Source of the DNA: JAICUF01 sp038250675
GTDB taxonomy: Bacteria; Gemmatimonadota; Gemmatimonadetes; Gemmatimonadales; GWC2-71-9
Assembly (NCBI GenBank): GCA_038250675.1
Contig: JBBSCB010000002.1
Span: 124,001 to 188,000 of the forward strand
DNA length: 64,000 nucleotides
Direction of reading: 5' to 3'
The first letter of the stretch is position 1; every line of letters begins with the position of its first letter. Both the position numbers and the translations under genes were made by a program. Below the pieces are notes generated by a model. The model was not told the origin of the DNA. It saw only the letters and a program-made list of their open reading frames with translations, and did not search any database. Shown one piece after another: positions 10,091 through 18,802 of the stretch.

Positions 10091-11944
10091 ATGCGCACGC
10101 TGCGTGATCTACTCGAGGACAGCCGGGTCCACGTCGTGGACGGCGCCATGGGCACGATGCTCTATGCCCGCGGCGTGTTCCTGAATGTCTGCTACGACGA
10201 GCTGAACCTGCGCCAGCCGGACCTGGTGCGCGATATCCACCGCGAGTACGTCCGCGCCGGCGCCGACCTGATCGAGACCAACACCTTCGGCGCCAACCCG
10301 GTGAAGCTCGCCACCCACGGCCTGGCCGACGAGACCGAGCGGATCAATACCGCCGCCGCGGTGCTCGCGCGGGAAGCCGCCGCGGAGCGGGCCGCCGTCG
10401 TCGGCGCGATCGGGCCGCTGGGCGTGCGGCTGGAACCGTTCGGCGCGTTGTCCACGGCGGAAGCGCGGGACGCCTTCAGCCGGCAGGTCCGCGGCCTGCT
10501 CGATGGCGGCGTCAGCGGATTCATCCTCGAGACGTTCAGCGACGTCCACGAGATCGAGGCGGCGGTGCAGGCGGTGCGAGCGCACTGCGATCTGCCGATC
10601 ATCGCCCAGATGACCGTCGGTACCGACGGGATGACGCATTACGGCACCGACCCGGACGTGTTCGGGCCCGCACTCGAGGCGATGGGCGTTGACGTCATCG
10701 GCGTCAACTGCTCGGTCGGACCGGCCGGCGTGCTGGAAGCGGTCGAGAAGCTGAGCCGGACCGTGGGCGTGCCGATCTCCGCGCAGCCCAATGCCGGTCT
10801 TCCGCGCGAGGTGGGCGACCGGAAGATCTACATGGCGAGCCCCGAATACATGGCCAGCTTTGCGCGGCGAATGGTGGAGTCCGGCGCGCGCTTCGTGGGC
10901 GGCTGCTGCGGCACGACGCCGGCGCATATCCGGGAGATCGTCGGATTTGTGCAGAGCGTTTCCCCACGTCACGCGGCCGGCGCCGCCGTGGCCCCGCTGC
11001 CGGCGGCCGCGCTCGAGCCGGTCCCGCTCGCCGAACGGTCGCGACTCGCGGCCCGGCTGGCGCGGGGGGACTTCATCACGACGGTGGAGATCGTGCCGCC
11101 CCGCGGCGTGAACCCCGAGCCGATGTACGAGCAGGTCCGGCAGCTCAAGGCCGCCGGCGTGGACGCGGTCAACGTCCCCGACGGGCCGCGGGCCCAGAGC
11201 CGGATGGGTGCCTTGCTCTCCGGCCTCCTGATCCAGCGGGAAGTGGGGATGGAAGCGGTGGTCCACTACGCCTGCCGCGACCGCAACCTGCTGGGCATGC
11301 TCTCCGACCTGCTCGGTGCGGCGGCAAGCGGGCTCAACAACCTGCTGCTCATCACCGGCGATCCGCCCAAGATGGGACCGTATCCCGACGCGACGGCGGT
11401 GTTCGACATCGACGCGATCGGGCTGACCAACCTGGTGGCGCGGCTCAACCGAGGCCTCGATCCGGGCGGGAACCCGCTGGGCGACCGCACCCGGTTTCTC
11501 ATCGGCGTCGGGGTCAACCCTGCGGCCACCGATCTCGAGCGCGAGCTCAAGCGATTTGCGTGGAAGGCCGAGGCCGGTGCTGAATACGCGGTGACGCAGC
11601 CGGTGTTCGACCTGGACCAGCTCGACCGGTTTCTGGCGCGGGTCGAGCCCTTCAGGGTGCCGATCGTCGCCGGTATCTGGCCGCTGGTCTCGCTGCGCAA
11701 CGCCGAGTTTCTGGCCAATGAGGTGCCCGGCATCAGTGTGCCCGATGCCGTACTCGACCGGATGCGCCGGGCCAGTGCCGTCGGCAAGGACGCGGCGCTG
11801 GAGGAAGGCGTGCTGATCGCTCGGGAGATGCTGGCCGCGGTGTCGGAGCGGGTGCAGGGCGTGCAGGTCTCGGCGCCGCTCGGCCGGGTTCCGGTGGCGC
11901 TCGAGGTGCTGGCCGGTGCGCCGGGGCTGGGCAGCGTCCGTTGA
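10091..11944 (+). CDS. bifunctional homocysteine S-methyltransferase / 5,10-methylenetetrahydrofolate reductase
   Basis: A 617-residue fusion. Residues about 1-295 form a homocysteine methyltransferase domain with V-D-G-A-M-G-T-M-L-Y at the start and zinc ligands in G-V-N-C-S-V-G and G-G-C-C-G-T-T-P; residues about 315-610 form a MetF-type TIM barrel (E-I-V-P-P-R-G near the start, T-G-D-P-P near the FAD site, Y-A-V-T-Q-P-V-F later). The layout is that of YitJ. The MetF half makes the methyltetrahydrofolate that MetH uses, so the pair supplies donor and transfer in one operon. It lies 13 bases after metH and shares its riboswitch. Confidence 0.94.
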   Translation: MRTLRDLLEDSRVHVVDGAMGTMLYARGVFLNVCYDELNLRQPDLVRDIHREYVRAGADLIETNTFGANPVKLATHGLADETERINTAAAVLAREAAAERAAVVGAIGPLGVRLEPFGALSTAEARDAFSRQVRGLLDGGVSGFILETFSDVHEIEAAVQAVRAHCDLPIIAQMTVGTDGMTHYGTDPDVFGPALEAMGVDVIGVNCSVGPAGVLEAVEKLSRTVGVPISAQPNAGLPREVGDRKIYMASPEYMASFARRMVESGARFVGGCCGTTPAHIREIVGFVQSVSPRHAAGAAVAPLPAAALEPVPLAERSRLAARLARGDFITTVEIVPPRGVNPEPMYEQVRQLKAAGVDAVNVPDGPRAQSRMGALLSGLLIQREVGMEAVVHYACRDRNLLGMLSDLLGAAASGLNNLLLITGDPPKMGPYPDATAVFDIDAIGLTNLVARLNRGLDPGGNPLGDRTRFLIGVGVNPAATDLERELKRFAWKAEAGAEYAVTQPVFDLDQLDRFLARVEPFRVPIVAGIWPLVSLRNAEFLANEVPGISVPDAVLDRMRRASAVGKDAALEEGVLIAREMLAAVSERVQGVQVSAPLGRVPVALEVLAGAPGLGSVR

Positions 11945-11969
11945 AGCGCCGCCCCGGCCGCGGTATGTT
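11941..11969 (+). promoter_or_regulatory. putative promoter of the acyl-CoA dehydrogenase gene
   Basis: TTGAAG at 11941-11946 and TATGTT at 11964-11969 with exactly 17 bases between; the -35 box overlaps the stop of the upstream gene. The leader to ATG 12015 would be about 40 bases and contains a GGAG ribosome site. Confidence 0.5.
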
Positions 11970-12014
11970 GCCGCGGACGGCCGGCGCCACTCTACCACCA
12001 CAGCGGAGCCCCTC

Positions 12015-13178
12015 ATGCAGGACGTGACCACTGCGACTCAGGCACTCACCGTGATGTCCGAAGAGGAAGCGATGTTTCGGGACGCGGTGCGCGATTTTGC
12101 CGAGTCCGAGGTTCGGCCCTATGTGTCGGCCATGGATGAGGCGGCCAAGTTCAACGCGGACATCATCCCCAAGTTCTTCGAGCTCGGGCTCATGGGCATC
12201 GAGGTGCCGGAGCGCTGGGGCGGCGCCGACGGCTCGATCTTCATGGCGACGATCGCGATCGAGGAGCTGGCGCGGGTGGATGCGTCGGCCGCCATTTACG
12301 TCGATGTCCACAACACGCTGGTCAACAACGCGGTGCTCCGCTGGGGCAGTGAGGAACAGAAGGCGCGGTACTTCCCCCGGCTCACCAGCGACCTGCTCGG
12401 CGCTTTCGCGCTGAGCGAGCCGAACAGCGGGAGCGATGCGTTTGCACTGGAGACGCGGGCCGAGCGCAAGGACGGCCACTGGGAGCTCACCGGGCGCAAG
12501 TTCTGGATCACCAACGGTGGCGAGGCGGGGTTCTTCATCGTCTTTGCCAACACCGATTTTTCGAAGGGCTACAAGGGAATCACCGGTTTCCTGGTGGAGC
12601 GCGACTTCCCCGGATTTGCCGTCGGGAAGAAGGAGAACAAGCTCGGCATCCGGGCCTCGAGCACGACCGAGCTGATTCTCGAGCAGTGCCAGGTGCCGGA
12701 CGCCAACGTGCTGGGCCCGGTGGGCCAGGGCTACAAAATCTCGATCGAAACGCTCAACGAGGGACGCATCGGCATCGGCGCGCAGATGATCGGCGTGGCC
12801 CGCGGCGCACTGGACGCCGCCATCGCCTACCTCAAGGAGCGCCAGCAGTTCGGCAAGCCGATCGTCGAGTTCCAGGCGGTGCAGTTTCAGCTGGCCCAGC
12901 TCGCGACCGACCTCGAGGCGGCGCGCCTCATGGTGTACAACGCCGCGCGGCTCAAGGATTCGGGCCGGCCGTTTGCGCAGGAGGCGGCGATGGCCAAGCT
13001 GTTCAGCTCCCAGATGGCGGACCGGACGACGTCCACCTGCCTGGAACTCTTTGGCGGGTATGGGTATTCCAAGGAGTATCCGGCGGAGAAGTTCTACCGC
13101 GATGCCAAGATCGGGACGATTTACGAGGGGACGAGCAACATGCAACTCCAGACGATCGCCAAAACGCTGCTGCGTTGA
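12015..13178 (+). CDS. acyl-CoA dehydrogenase
   Basis: A 387-residue FAD enzyme that oxidises acyl-CoA thioesters to 2-enoyl-CoA, passing electrons to electron-transfer flavoprotein. Signature segments are A-F-A-L-S-E-P-N-S-G-S-D-A, W-I-T-N-G-G-E-A, the C-terminal Q-x-F-G-G-x-G-Y-type stretch (here E-L-F-G-G-Y-G-Y-S-K-E-Y-P) and I-Y-E-G-T-S-N-M-Q, whose glutamate is the catalytic base of short-chain and branched-chain members. ATG 12015 follows GGAG and starts homology; the frame runs 33 codons further upstream. Substrate chain length is not readable. It has its own promoter and no co-directional partner, as the next 690 bases lack genes. Confidence 0.93.
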   Translation: MQDVTTATQALTVMSEEEAMFRDAVRDFAESEVRPYVSAMDEAAKFNADIIPKFFELGLMGIEVPERWGGADGSIFMATIAIEELARVDASAAIYVDVHNTLVNNAVLRWGSEEQKARYFPRLTSDLLGAFALSEPNSGSDAFALETRAERKDGHWELTGRKFWITNGGEAGFFIVFANTDFSKGYKGITGFLVERDFPGFAVGKKENKLGIRASSTTELILEQCQVPDANVLGPVGQGYKISIETLNEGRIGIGAQMIGVARGALDAAIAYLKERQQFGKPIVEFQAVQFQLAQLATDLEAARLMVYNAARLKDSGRPFAQEAAMAKLFSSQMADRTTSTCLELFGGYGYSKEYPAEKFYRDAKIGTIYEGTSNMQLQTIAKTLLR

Positions 13179-13867
13179 CCCGCAGCGCTCTCGGCACTGT
13201 CATCTCACGACGCACGGGCGCCGGCAGTGCCGGCTCCCGTCGCATATCCGGTCATCGAGGCGGGCTCTTCCTGCTCGGAGCCGACATCCGTATCGCGATC
13301 CGGTACGGCGCCACCATCGTCGCGACCGGCGTGCTCACATGATCCGTCGTGCTGCGATATGCGACGGCCGCCGTGTCACGCATGGGCGCGTCGCAATCTC
13401 GCGGAGCGTCGCCGCCGCTACGACGGCGGCCGTTTCCGGCATCGATCGGATCATGCGTGGCCTCGGTCCGAAGCTCGTATATGCAGTGACTACCCGTCAT
13501 CCCAGGTCGCACGTTTCAACCGCTCGGTGAGCGCAGTCACGCCGGCGCCACAACGCGAGGCGTCCATGCGTCACCGCGCGGGTGAGTCGGGCGCCCTACA
13601 CTGAGGCAAGAGGGCCTGGAACTTGCACCCCGTCGGCGTCGTCCAGAGGGGTGAGGGAGCGCGCTCGGACTGGGCGCGGGGCTGGCTCACCCGGCTGGAA
13701 CGCGTCGCAGGATGATGCGTAAGCCCCTCGTTGTATTGAGTTTGTGTATTGACAGACCGGGTGGGTGATGCAATAGTTTGCGGTGGTCTTTCCCGCCGTT
13801 CGCTCGCCGGGTCCCAGGTCGCCATAGCCAGCAGATTTTTCCTGTAACGGAGCCACATTATTCCGTG
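13179..13867. other. gene-free stretch of about 690 bases
   Basis: No frame here has a family likeness, a convincing ribosome site or signal peptide. Visible structure: an inverted repeat, ACGGCCGCCGT near 13367-13377 and ACGGCGGCCGT near 13423-13433; a smaller CACCCC/GGGGTG pairing around 13625-13653; many CGTCGC/GCGATC-like short motifs; and at the right end the promoter of the carboxypeptidase. It could hold a structured RNA or be decayed sequence. I could not match it to tmRNA, SRP RNA, 6S RNA or RNase P RNA. Confidence 0.5.
13749..13779 (+). promoter_or_regulatory. putative promoter of dacB-like gene
   Basis: A perfect TTGACA at 13749-13754 and TAGTTT at 13774-13779 (19-base spacer; 17 if AATAGT at 13772 is the -10 box). 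It stands in a locally AT-rich patch of otherwise GC-rich DNA, about 90 bases before the start codon. Confidence 0.5.
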
Positions 13868-15424
13868 ATGCCAGGCCGTCCCGCGTTTACGTTCCCCGCG
13901 CAGCCGTTCCGCGCTTTCGCCCTCGTCGCGGCCCTCGCCGCCGGCGTGGCCACCTCGCTGACGGCACAGGACGACCAGTCCTGGCTCGAGTCGCATCTCA
14001 CGAGCTGGTACCAGGGCGCCTCCCGCAGCGCGCCCGGCACCTGGGGCATCGCGGTCGCCGACCAGCAGGGCCGCATGCTCTGGAGCATCCGTCCCGACGA
14101 ACCGCTCATTCCCGCGTCGACCGTCAAGCTGTTCACGACCGGCTTTGCCCGAAGCGTCCTGGGCGGCGCGGCGCGCCGGCCCACCCGTGTGGTCGGCATT
14201 GGCCACCTGAACACCGCGACCGGTCAGTGGATCGGCCCCTGGGCGCTGGAACTGAACGGCGACGTCACGCTCGAGCGCGAGGAAGGTGCCGGCCCGACGC
14301 TGCTGGATCTGGCGCAGCAACTGGCGCACGCCGGCGTCCGCCGGATCACCGGTCCCCTGCAGGTTCGCAGCGAAGACGGGCCGGCCGACGCGGTGTATCC
14401 GTCGGTCTGGTCATCGCGGCACCGCGGTCGGCTGTTCGCGCCGCTCGTCGGGCCGCTGACGCTGCACGAGAACGTGGTCTGGTTCACGGTCCGGCCGGGC
14501 GCCAGGGTGGGGCAGCGGGCCCAACTGGTGGAGGAATCGCCCGCTGGCATCGGCTCGATCGTGACTGTCACGGCCAAGACGCGCGCGGGACGCCGGACGG
14601 CGCTGGCCTTCCGGGCCCGCTCCGACGGCGGCTGGGTGGTAAGCGGCACCATCGGCGTGCGGGCCGGTGCGCGGCGGTTTACCACGGTTACGCAGGACCC
14701 CAAGGCGGTGCTGGGCGCGGCGTGGGCCTATGCGCTTCGCGAGGTCGGCATCACCTGGACCCAGGGCGGCTCATCCGCGATGGGGCCCGGCGTGCCGCGG
14801 GTGCTGGCGGAGGTCAATTCGCCGACGTTCGACTCGGTGGCGAGCGAGGTCAACCGGCGCAGCCTCAACCTGGGCGCCGAGCTCCTGCTGCAATGGGCCG
14901 CGGGACGCGGGGCCCAGGCCCCGGCCGCACTGGTCCAGCACATCCGGGACATCACCGGCGAGCGGGACGGCGTGCATCTGGTTGATGGCAGCGGCCTGTC
15001 CAGCCAGGATCGGGTGACGCCATCGGCGTTCGTGGCATATCTGGCCCGGTTTCCCAACACGCCCGCGGGGCGCAATTTCCCGCTGCTCCTTCCGGCCAAC
15101 GGGTCAGGCACGCTGCGGCGGCTCAACACCGGCTTCCCCGGTGCCGGCGTCGTGCGGGCCAAGACGGGGACGCTCAACGACGTCTCCACAGTGGTCGGCT
15201 ATCTCGGACGGCCCGACGGGGTGCTCCTGGTCTCGCTGATGTACAACGGGCCACGTCCCTGGAACGCGCGGCAGGCCCAGTGGCAGCTCTTCCGCCTGCT
15301 CGGGGCGGACGGCGTCGTGATTCCGGCCGACAACACGCCGGACAACCCGCTCCAGTTCGGCAGCGAGCCCACCGTCTCGCCCAAGTGGTGGCAGCCCACA
15401 CTGCCGGCCGACAGCGCGCGCTAA
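13868..15424 (+). CDS. dacB: D-alanyl-D-alanine carboxypeptidase/endopeptidase (PBP4 type, peptidase S13)
   Basis: A 518-residue exported penicillin-binding protein that trims or cuts peptidoglycan cross-links in the periplasm. A signal peptide with hydrophobic core at about 14-30 ends in L-T-A-Q. The acylation motif S-T-V-K is at 84-87 (P-A-S-T-V-K-L), the S-x-N motif appears as S-L-N near 333 and K-T-G-T at about 432, in the order and with the large insertion between the first two motifs that defines PBP4. ATG 13868 is picked for the signal peptide; the frame extends 30 codons upstream. A terminator follows 38 bases after the stop. Confidence 0.92.
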   Translation: MPGRPAFTFPAQPFRAFALVAALAAGVATSLTAQDDQSWLESHLTSWYQGASRSAPGTWGIAVADQQGRMLWSIRPDEPLIPASTVKLFTTGFARSVLGGAARRPTRVVGIGHLNTATGQWIGPWALELNGDVTLEREEGAGPTLLDLAQQLAHAGVRRITGPLQVRSEDGPADAVYPSVWSSRHRGRLFAPLVGPLTLHENVVWFTVRPGARVGQRAQLVEESPAGIGSIVTVTAKTRAGRRTALAFRARSDGGWVVSGTIGVRAGARRFTTVTQDPKAVLGAAWAYALREVGITWTQGGSSAMGPGVPRVLAEVNSPTFDSVASEVNRRSLNLGAELLLQWAAGRGAQAPAALVQHIRDITGERDGVHLVDGSGLSSQDRVTPSAFVAYLARFPNTPAGRNFPLLLPANGSGTLRRLNTGFPGAGVVRAKTGTLNDVSTVVGYLGRPDGVLLVSLMYNGPRPWNARQAQWQLFRLLGADGVVIPADNTPDNPLQFGSEPTVSPKWWQPTLPADSAR

Positions 15425-15461
15425 GCACGCACGCGCCAAGCACGATCGACAGCAACGACTA

Positions 15462-15490
15462 AACGGGGGCGCCTATGGCGCCCCCGTTTT
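15462..15490. terminator. bidirectional intrinsic terminator
   Basis: AACGGGGGCGCC (15462-15473) and GGCGCCCCCGTT (15477-15488) form a perfect 12-bp stem with a three-base loop, flanked by T on the right and A on the left. It separates the convergent carboxypeptidase gene and the small membrane protein gene and can serve both. Confidence 0.85.
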
Positions 15491-15511
15491 CGTTGTGTGC
15501 CGCCCCGCGTG

Positions 15512-15733
15512 TCAGGTGCGGCGCGCGCCGGCGGCGATGAGTACGATGCCACCCACCACGGCGATGCCGCTCAGAATCGGCGAAATCGGCACTGAATGCG
15601 TGCGTTCGGCGGTGGCCTGAATCGGACCCATGTCCAGCACCTTTTCGTGCCGGGTGAACGAAAATCCACCCAGCGCGAACCCCACGATCCCCAGGACCAG
15701 CAGGACCAATCCCGCCAGGGTTGCAACTTTCAT
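15512..15733 (-). CDS. small two-helix membrane protein
   Basis: A 73-residue protein with two hydrophobic helices (residues about 5-25 and 51-68) joined by a polar loop containing T-R-H-E-K-V-L-D-M-G-P-I-Q. The loop is typical of a widespread family of tiny membrane proteins (DUF3185-like) often carried near stress or lmo0937-type genes. Both ends would face the same side of the membrane. It lies seven bases after the 50-residue membrane protein gene on the same strand and is probably co-transcribed. Function unknown. Confidence 0.65.
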   Translation of the reverse strand: MKVATLAGLVLLVLGIVGFALGGFSFTRHEKVLDMGPIQATAERTHSVPISPILSGIAVVGGIVLIAAGARRT

Positions 15734-15740
15734 GGCGCGG

Positions 15741-15893
15741 TCAGGCGATCGGTCGCCGGCCCTGGATCACGCGGATCAGGACGACGACGATGGCGAGGAC
15801 CAGCAGGACGTGGATGAACCCGCCCATGGTGTAGGACGTGACTACGCCCAGCAGCCATAGAACCAGCAGAATGACGAAGATCGTCCAGAGCAT
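15741..15893 (-). CDS. lmo0937-family (DUF5670) small membrane protein
   Basis: A 50-residue protein beginning M-L-W-T-I-F-V-I-L-L-V-L-W-L-L-G, with two hydrophobic helices around a G-G-x-I-H-x-L-L-V segment: the full pattern of the lmo0937 family, which is frequent in envelope-stress gene sets. GAGGAGG stands six bases before the ATG, a strong ribosome site that settles this start; a frame extending to 16073 has no other support. A TAGCTT hexamer at 15961-15956 (minus) may be its -10 box, mirrored by the OPT promoter. Confidence 0.85.
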   Translation of the reverse strand: MLWTIFVILLVLWLLGVVTSYTMGGFIHVLLVLAIVVVLIRVIQGRRPIA

Positions 15894-15955
15894 GCGCCCT
15901 CCTCGCAAGGAATGTCCAACTCGATGACGGCGGCGGCCGTGTCGACTGATGGCCC

Positions 15956-16034
15956 AAGCTAGCCGCGAACCCGGCGGGGGGCGGTGACAGCCATCACCCG
16001 GGTGCTGGACGCGGTGACCCCGCAGCCCTAGCTT
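15956..16034. promoter_or_regulatory. divergent promoter region
   Basis: Minus-strand TAGCTT at 15961-15956 points to the lmo0937-type gene; plus-strand TAGCTT at 16029-16034, with TGGACG 17 bases upstream (16006-16011), points to the OPT gene. The same -10 hexamer in both directions supports it as a real promoter element. Confidence 0.4.
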
Positions 16035-16062
16035 CCGACTCCCCCACGAGCGGACGGACGTG

Positions 16063-18240
16063 ATGGCGAGCAACGCCCTTCCCCAGCCCGACTATCAGCC
16101 GTACGTCTCGCCGGGGCAGTCGCCGGCCGAGCTGACGGTGCGTGCGGTGGTCCTGGGCTCCGTGCTCGGCGTCGTGTTCGCCGCCTCCAGCGTCTATCTC
16201 GCACTCAAGATCGGTCTCACGGTCTCGGCCTCGATTCCGATCGCCGTCCTCGCCGTGGCGGTCTTCCGGACGCTGGGACGCTCGACGATCCTCGAAAACA
16301 ACATCGTCCAGACGACCGGGTCGGCATCCGACTCCATCGCCGCGGGGGTGGTGTTCACGCTGCCCGCCATCCTCCTGATGGGCTACGACCTCAGCGTCTC
16401 CAAGATCACGGTGATCGCGCTGGTCGGCGGCGTGCTCGGCGTGCTCATGATGATTCCGCTGCGCAAGGCGCTCATCGTGAAGGAGCACCACACGCTCCGC
16501 TATCCCGAGGGAACCGCCTGCGCGGAAGTGCTGATCGCCGGCGAGCGGGGCGGACTGCAGGCCAGGCTGTTATTCCAGGCGTTCGGCCTGGCCTTCGCCT
16601 ACAAGTTTCTCATGGCGGGGCTGCAGGTCTGGAAGGAATATCCCGGGCGGGTCTCCACGTTCTACAACGGCGCGTCGATCTCGGCCGAGGTCTCCCCCGA
16701 GCTGATGGGCGTGGGCTACATCATCGGACCCCGGATCGCCGGCTTCCTCTTTGCGGGCGGCTGTCTCGCATATCTGGTCCTCATCCCCGCCATCAAGCTC
16801 TTCGGCGCCGGACTCACCGCACCGATCTTTGCCGAGACCAAACTCATTGCCGAGATGAGCCCGGGCGAGGTGCGAGCCAATTTCGTCTTCTACATCGGTG
16901 CCGGCGCCGTCGCATCGGCCGGCATCATCGCGCTGCTGCGCTCCCTGCCCACCATCGCGGGGGCCTTCCGGTCCGGCTTTGCCGACCTGCGATCGAGCTT
17001 GGGAGTCGCGGTCACCCGGCTGCGCACCGAGACGGATCTGCCGATCTGGGTCACACTGGCCGGCTCGCTCGGGCTGGCCCTGCTGCTGGCGGTGCTGCCC
17101 CAGGTGGGCGTCAACCTCCTCGGCGCGGTGCTGATCGTCGTGTTCGGCTTCTTCTTCGTGGTGGTGTCGTCCCGCATCACCGGCGAGATCGGCACGAGCG
17201 CCAATCCCATTTCCGGCATGACGATCGCCGCGCTGATCGGCACCACATCGATCTTCCTGCTGATCGGCTGGACCGGCGTGGACCACCGGGTCGGCGCCCT
17301 GTCGATTGCGGGCGTGATCGCCGTGGCGGCGAGCAACGCCGGCGCCACCAGCCAGGACCTCAAGACCGGCTTCCTGGTGGGCGCCACACCCTGGCGCCAG
17401 CAGATTGCGATCATCATCGGTGTCGTCACATCCGCCATGGCGATCGGCTGGACGCTGACGCTGCTCAACGCCACCTACACCAACATCGTCCCCGAGCAGC
17501 ATCCCGGCGTGGTGCTCCAGGCCTCGGCGCCGGGCGTCGCCAACCGCTCGGCCACCGCCACCGGCGAGCATCTCACCCATGCCGGACGCGAGTGGGAGGT
17601 GGTCCGGGTCAACATCCCGACGGACGGGGTGCAGCCGGGGAAGTATCTGCTGGATCCGGGCACCAGGGAAATTGCGTATCTGGTGGACCCGGGCATCGGC
17701 GGTCGCATCCGCGAGCTCAACGGCAAGCCGATCACCAAGCTCGATTCGCCCAAGGCCACGATCATGGCGCTGGTCACCAACGGCATCCTGACGCGGAAGC
17801 TGCCCTGGGGGCTGGTGCTGATCGGCGTGTTCATCACGTTGTCCATCGAGCTCATGGGACTGCCGTCGCTTCCGGTGGCCGTGGGCGTCTATCTGCCGAT
17901 CTCGACCTCATGCGCCATGTTCGCCGGCGGCGCGGTGCGCTGGCTGGTGGAGCGGCGTTCACGCGGAGGGGAGCGCTCGCTCGCAGAGATTGAGTCGGGG
18001 CCCGGTGTGCTGTTTTCCAGCGGGCTGATCGCCGGCGGCTCCATCGCCGGGATCGCGGTGGCGGCGGCGGCGGCGGCGTTCGTCCGGCAGGCCGAGGTGG
18101 CGCAGGTGCCGGCGGCGGATTATCTCGCGCAGGCGGCGGGGCTCTCGCACATGCTGGGCGGCTTTGCCACGAGCGATCTGGTGGCGACGGTCATGTTCTG
18201 CCTGCTGGGACTGGTGCTCTACCGGGTCGCGAGACGATGA
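16063..18240 (+). CDS. OPT-family transporter
   Basis: A 725-residue inner-membrane protein with about 15 hydrophobic segments. It opens with Y-V-S-P-G-Q-S-P-A-E-L-T-V-R-A and holds L-K-I-G-L-T-V-S-A-S-I-P-I, L-E-N-N-I-V-Q-T-T-G-S-A and Y-P-E-G-T-A-C-A-E-V-L, the conserved opening set of bacterial oligopeptide transporter (OPT) proteins. These import oligopeptides or metal chelates by proton symport. A soluble insert of roughly 70 residues (about 490-570) separates the last helices and looks partly beta-rich. A GTG directly before ATG 16063 could also serve. The next gene starts 31 bases later on the same strand. Confidence 0.92.
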   Translation: MASNALPQPDYQPYVSPGQSPAELTVRAVVLGSVLGVVFAASSVYLALKIGLTVSASIPIAVLAVAVFRTLGRSTILENNIVQTTGSASDSIAAGVVFTLPAILLMGYDLSVSKITVIALVGGVLGVLMMIPLRKALIVKEHHTLRYPEGTACAEVLIAGERGGLQARLLFQAFGLAFAYKFLMAGLQVWKEYPGRVSTFYNGASISAEVSPELMGVGYIIGPRIAGFLFAGGCLAYLVLIPAIKLFGAGLTAPIFAETKLIAEMSPGEVRANFVFYIGAGAVASAGIIALLRSLPTIAGAFRSGFADLRSSLGVAVTRLRTETDLPIWVTLAGSLGLALLLAVLPQVGVNLLGAVLIVVFGFFFVVVSSRITGEIGTSANPISGMTIAALIGTTSIFLLIGWTGVDHRVGALSIAGVIAVAASNAGATSQDLKTGFLVGATPWRQQIAIIIGVVTSAMAIGWTLTLLNATYTNIVPEQHPGVVLQASAPGVANRSATATGEHLTHAGREWEVVRVNIPTDGVQPGKYLLDPGTREIAYLVDPGIGGRIRELNGKPITKLDSPKATIMALVTNGILTRKLPWGLVLIGVFITLSIELMGLPSLPVAVGVYLPISTSCAMFAGGAVRWLVERRSRGGERSLAEIESGPGVLFSSGLIAGGSIAGIAVAAAAAAFVRQAEVAQVPAADYLAQAAGLSHMLGGFATSDLVATVMFCLLGLVLYRVARR

Positions 18241-18271
18241 CGGCCGGCCGAACGACCGCGGACCGGCGCGG

Positions 18272-18706
18272 ATGACGCCGCCGACCCGGCCCCAGCCCCG
18301 ACCGAGCGTGGTGGCCCGGATCATCCACGCAGCGATGATGGTCGGCGTGATCCTCCTGACCGCGGTGGCGTGGCTCATCGCGCACCAGCGCGGCGGATCG
18401 GCGGGGCGGGGGCCGAACGTCGGCCCGCTGTACATTCCGCTGGCGGTCATGGCGATCGGGACGTTCGCGGGCGCGTTCGTCGTTGCCGGTCGCCTGCCTC
18501 CGCCCGCGCCAGGCCAGACCGCCGAGGCCTGGTGGACGGCGCACCAGACCCAGGCCACGATCATCTGGGCGCTGGTGGAGGCGCCCGCGCTGTTTGCCGG
18601 GGTGATCTATCTCACTGGCGGCGATCCGCGCGCGCTGCTCGTCACCCTCGCCGCGTTGGCGCTCTTTCTCCACTTTGCGCCGGGCCGCCTGGCCGGCCAG
18701 GCCTGA
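18272..18706 (+). CDS. hypothetical membrane protein
   Basis: A 144-residue protein with four hydrophobic segments (about 17-36, 51-70, 95-112 and 120-135) and short polar ends. I recognise no family. The position just after the OPT gene suggests an accessory membrane component or an unrelated passenger in the same transcript; the sequence does not decide. The start at ATG 18272 gives a Pro/Arg-rich leader before the first helix. Confidence 0.6.
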   Translation: MTPPTRPQPRPSVVARIIHAAMMVGVILLTAVAWLIAHQRGGSAGRGPNVGPLYIPLAVMAIGTFAGAFVVAGRLPPPAPGQTAEAWWTAHQTQATIIWALVEAPALFAGVIYLTGGDPRALLVTLAALALFLHFAPGRLAGQA

Positions 18707-18802
18707 CGACGCGATGCGACCGCGTGATCGCATGCCGCGCGTCGCATGACGCGCAGTTGACGGGCGATCACGACATTTCATTCACCATCGAGGCAGACAA
18801 CC

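Noticed and set aside
13605..13740. Possible SRP, 6S or tmRNA gene
   Set aside because: I looked for the SRP tetraloop region, the tmRNA tag reading frame and the 6S open bubble and saw none; only a weak CACCCC/GGGGTG hairpin is present.
13596..13856. 86-codon minus-strand frame in the gene-free stretch
   Set aside because: No ribosome site, family likeness or plausible composition, and it runs through the promoter of the carboxypeptidase gene.
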